Assembly (NCBI GenBank): GCA_024276805.1
Contig: JAJRWJ010000292.1
Location: 1-9,445, forward strand
DNA: 9,445 nt
Reading direction: 5' to 3'
Origin: Gammaproteobacteria bacterium
GTDB lineage: Bacteria > Pseudomonadota > Gammaproteobacteria > Methylococcales > Methylomonadaceae
Shown: piece by piece, positions 7,022-9,445 of the stretch
How positions within the stretch are numbered: the stretch's first letter is position 1
Layout: each line of letters begins with the position of its first letter
Notes under the pieces: model-generated
The model's input: only the letters and a program-made list of their open reading frames with translations
The model's database searches: none
Told to the model about the DNA's origin: nothing
Program-made: the position numbers and the translations under genes

Positions 7022-7695
7022 GCACGGAAATACAGAACAACGATTTGCTGGAAGAATTTCAGAAATTTCTCGAGCAGAGCACCGAGTCCGGTTTCAACCC
7101 CGGTGAGCAGCCGGATCTCAATACGCTGCTCATCGAAATGGCGGGCCTGAAAAGTGAGGTCAAGGCGGAATCCCGGCAGTTCAAAAACACCCTGGATACG
7201 CTGGGAACGGCGCTCGCTGCTGTGCAGGAGGATAACAAAACCCTGACGGATGAGCTGCGGGCGTCCTCCGAACGCATGCAGAAGCGCCAGGATGAAGTCC
7301 TGCGCACGCTGTTGCTGGAGTTGGTCGATATCCATGACCGCCTGCTCGGCAGTCTGGAAACCCTGCGGAACTACCGTCCCGCTACAGCCCTGTTCAGACG
7401 TTCCAGGAAAAAGGATGCGGATTTCATCAGGCAATTGCAGGAAGGGCAGGCCATGACCGTCAGGCGTTTCGCGCAATTGTTGCAGCGTCATCATGTCACG
7501 CCGGTGGACTGCATCGACAGGCAGTTCGACCCAGTGACCATGCATGCAGTGGAAACGGGTTGTGATCCGGAGCGGGAAAACGGTATCGTCCGGGAAGAAT
7601 TACGCAAGGGCTTTCTGTTGCACGGACAGGTATTGCGGCTGGCAGAAGTCAGAGTCAACAAAACTGAATCATATGGAAAAACAAGCCATGAATGA
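7018..7695 (+). CDS. grpE: GrpE-family nucleotide exchange factor
   Basis: 225 residues from ATG 7018, chosen because it forms a classic ATGA overlap with the J-protein stop and because the family similarity lies inside this frame. GrpE dimers release ADP from Hsp70 and so reset its cycle. Residues about 38-95 form a long heptad-like helix. About 95-160 correspond to the helical bundle (for example LLLELVDIHDRLLGSLETL). About 160-215 match the beta-wing domain, with V163, FDP at 170-172, H176-A177-V178, G189 and the KGFLLHGQVLR stretch before the final strand. Unlike the E. coli protein, a basic segment RRSRKK (127-132) lies within the bundle, and the wing has RLAEV where RPAMV or RAAMV is usual. 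The stop overlaps the Hsp70 start by 8 bp. It is probably a dedicated accessory GrpE, not the only copy in the cell; that is inference. Confidence 0.9.
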   Translation: MSTEIQNNDLLEEFQKFLEQSTESGFNPGEQPDLNTLLIEMAGLKSEVKAESRQFKNTLDTLGTALAAVQEDNKTLTDELRASSERMQKRQDEVLRTLLLELVDIHDRLLGSLETLRNYRPATALFRRSRKKDADFIRQLQEGQAMTVRRFAQLLQRHHVTPVDCIDRQFDPVTMHAVETGCDPERENGIVREELRKGFLLHGQVLRLAEVRVNKTESYGKTSHE

Positions 7696-9445
7696 AATAA
7701 TCATTGGCATCGATCTGGGCACCACCAATTCCGAAGTAGCGGTCGTCGAGCAGGGCAGGGTGCGTATTCTCGATGACGATGGGAGAAAAATCCTGCCTTC
7801 TTTTGTAGGCATCGATGACAATGGCGAGATACTGGTCGGAGAAACGGCGAGAAACCAGTATCTCGTCTATCCCGAACGGACCATCAAGTCCATCAAGAGG
7901 CTGATGGGCGAGGATACCCATGTCGATCTGGCGGGCCAGGCCTATACGCCTCAGGAGATTTCCGCGATCATTCTGAAACGCCTGAAAACGATCGCCGAAA
8001 AAAATCTCGGGCGACCGGTCAGCAAGGCCGTGATAACCGTACCGGCATATTTTTCCGATGCCCAGCGGCAGGCCACGCGGGATGCCGGTGCAATAGCCGG
8101 ACTGGAAGTCGTGCGCATGATCAATGAGCCGACTGCCGCGGCGCTCGCCTACCACCACGATCAGTCCAGGCCGCAGCGCATGCTGGTGTATGATCTGGGC
8201 GGCGGCACTTTCGATGTCTCGGTGGTCAACGTGGAAGGTGGCGTGATCGAGGTACTGTCCAGCCATGGCGACAACCATCTGGGAGGCGATGATTTCGATC
8301 AGCAGATCGTCGACTATCTGCTGGATCATCTGCGGGCAACCCATGACGTCGATGCCAGCAAGGACAGTAAAGCCATGGCGCGCATCGTGCGGGCCGCGGA
8401 GAACGCCAAATTCCAGCTTTCCGACCAACCCTACGCGCAGATCGAGGAAGAATATCTGCTGGAGCATGAGGGGGCTGCCGTGCACTTGTCCGTGGAACTG
8501 TCGCGCATGCTCTACGAAGAGATGATCGAGTACTACATCAATGCCACCTTCGATGCACTGCATATTGCCCTGAAGGGGGCGAAAATGACCGCCGCCGATA
8601 TCGATGAAATCATTCTCGTGGGCGGTTCCACCCGCACGCCATGCGTTCGCGAACGGCTGATCGATGAATTCGGCTTCGAACCCCATGGTGAAGTCGACCC
8701 GGAACTGTGCGTTGCCATGGGCGCGGCCATCCAGGCGGCCATGATCGGCGGCCAGCAGGTGGATACGGTGCTGGTGGACGTGACCCCCTATACCTACGGT
8801 ACCAGCGCCATCGGGTTGCTGAATGGCGAATATTATCCCTTCACCTACGTCCCGATCATCCATAAAAACAGTGTCCTGCCAATACACAAGAGCGAGGCCT
8901 TTGCAACCAGTCATGATGGCCAGGAAGTAGTGAATGTGACCATTTACCAGGGTGAGGATCCGGATGCCCTGAACAACGTCAAGATCGGCGAATTTCGTGT
9001 CGAGGGGTTGCAGGATGTCGAGGCGGGAAATATCATTACCCTGACACTGGAACTGGATCTCGATGGCATACTGCATGTATCCGCTCTGGAAAAGGAGACC
9101 GGCCTGGAAAAATCCATCATTATAAAAAATGCCTTGTCCCATTTTGAGAGCGCTGCACTGGATACCGCCAAGCAGCGCATCACCTCCCTTTTCGGGCAGA
9201 TGGAGACCGGTCCTGACATTGCCGAACAGCAGGAGGAGGCGCAGGAAGTGCCCGCAGCACCGGAAATCGAAGCGGCAAAAAAATTGATCGAAAAAGCCGA
9301 AGGCCTGTTCGAGCAGGTTTCCGCCGAGGATAAGGAAGACATGGTCGACCTGATTGAAACACTGAGCACCTGTATCGAGGCCAATGACATTGACGCTCTG
9401 GCCGAGCCCAGTGAGCAGCTGGCCGATATCATCTACTATCTGGAA
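7688..9445 (+). CDS. accessory Hsp70 chaperone (DnaK/HscC-like), 3' end outside window
   Basis: 586 codons are present without a stop. ATPase motifs are complete: IDLGTTNS (8-15), NEPTAAALAY around E147, DLGGGTFD (169-176) and GGSTRTP (312-318). Catalytic K70, E147, T174 and D176 match K70, E171, T199 and D201 of E. coli DnaK, so an active ATPase is expected. The roughly 24-residue shift after K70 shows that the ATPase-domain insertion of proteobacterial DnaK is absent, as in Firmicute DnaK and HscC. The interdomain linker is VLVDVTP (361-367). In the substrate domain NGEYYPFTYVPIIHKN (379-394) is longer than the DnaK loop. The lid differs: SBD strands end at about 480, a short helix follows, then an acidic Gln/Pro-rich spacer (about 508-528) and a DnaK-like terminal helical bundle. 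Start 7688 has GGA 10 nt upstream; in-frame ATG 7673 would add five residues. It is the last visible gene of the operon. Confidence 0.95.
   Translation, partial: MNEIIIGIDLGTTNSEVAVVEQGRVRILDDDGRKILPSFVGIDDNGEILVGETARNQYLVYPERTIKSIKRLMGEDTHVDLAGQAYTPQEISAIILKRLKTIAEKNLGRPVSKAVITVPAYFSDAQRQATRDAGAIAGLEVVRMINEPTAAALAYHHDQSRPQRMLVYDLGGGTFDVSVVNVEGGVIEVLSSHGDNHLGGDDFDQQIVDYLLDHLRATHDVDASKDSKAMARIVRAAENAKFQLSDQPYAQIEEEYLLEHEGAAVHLSVELSRMLYEEMIEYYINATFDALHIALKGAKMTAADIDEIILVGGSTRTPCVRERLIDEFGFEPHGEVDPELCVAMGAAIQAAMIGGQQVDTVLVDVTPYTYGTSAIGLLNGEYYPFTYVPIIHKNSVLPIHKSEAFATSHDGQEVVNVTIYQGEDPDALNNVKIGEFRVEGLQDVEAGNIITLTLELDLDGILHVSALEKETGLEKSIIIKNALSHFESAALDTAKQRITSLFGQMETGPDIAEQQEEAQEVPAAPEIEAAKKLIEKAEGLFEQVSAEDKEDMVDLIETLSTCIEANDIDALAEPSEQLADIIYYLE

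Noticed and set aside
7655..9142. A 495-codon open frame on the minus strand
   Set aside because: It is antisense to the Hsp70 gene. Long antisense frames opposite hsp70 are a known artefact of its codon pattern, and the protein has no recognisable motif.

Overview
The window looks like part of a bacterial chromosome, most probably from a gammaproteobacterium. A methanotroph or sulfur oxidiser is possible, but this rests on protein style and moderate GC only. No RNA genes, CRISPR arrays, insertion sequences or phage genes are visible. Coding is dense and forms two divergent transcription units separated by about 450 bp of non-coding DNA.

Left unit, minus strand, positions 2669 to 1 and beyond. 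A large flavoprotein resembling the glutamate synthase small subunit (GltD) runs off the left edge after 856 codons. It has two clusters of cysteines that probably hold Fe-S centres, two Rossmann nucleotide-binding motifs, and a helical N-terminal extension of about 300 residues that I do not recognise. A possible 32-codon gene with a clear Shine-Dalgarno sequence ends 2 nt before its start and could couple its translation.

Intergenic region, 2670-3120. It holds roughly helically phased T-tracts, one weak -10-like box (TATAAA), a perfect 7-bp hairpin, and little else.

Right unit, plus strand, positions 3121 to 9445 and beyond. Five tightly packed genes run in one direction: an uncharacterised protein with four predicted membrane segments, an 831-residue TPR-like protein, a minimal J-domain protein, a GrpE-family nucleotide exchange factor and an Hsp70 that runs off the right edge. 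The gaps are 37 bp, 15 bp, a 4-bp ATGA overlap and an overlap of at least 8 bp, so this is almost certainly one operon.

This is not the housekeeping dnaK-dnaJ cluster. The Hsp70 lacks the roughly 24-residue ATPase-domain insertion of proteobacterial DnaK, carries an aromatic-rich insertion in the substrate-binding domain and has a remodelled lid. The J protein reads PPD where the family has the essential HPD. GrpE carries an extra basic segment.

My reading is a dedicated accessory Hsp70 machine. The TPR protein would act as scaffold or client receptor, and the four-helix membrane protein would be its membrane anchor or its client. The family calls are well supported by sequence. The joint function is inference.
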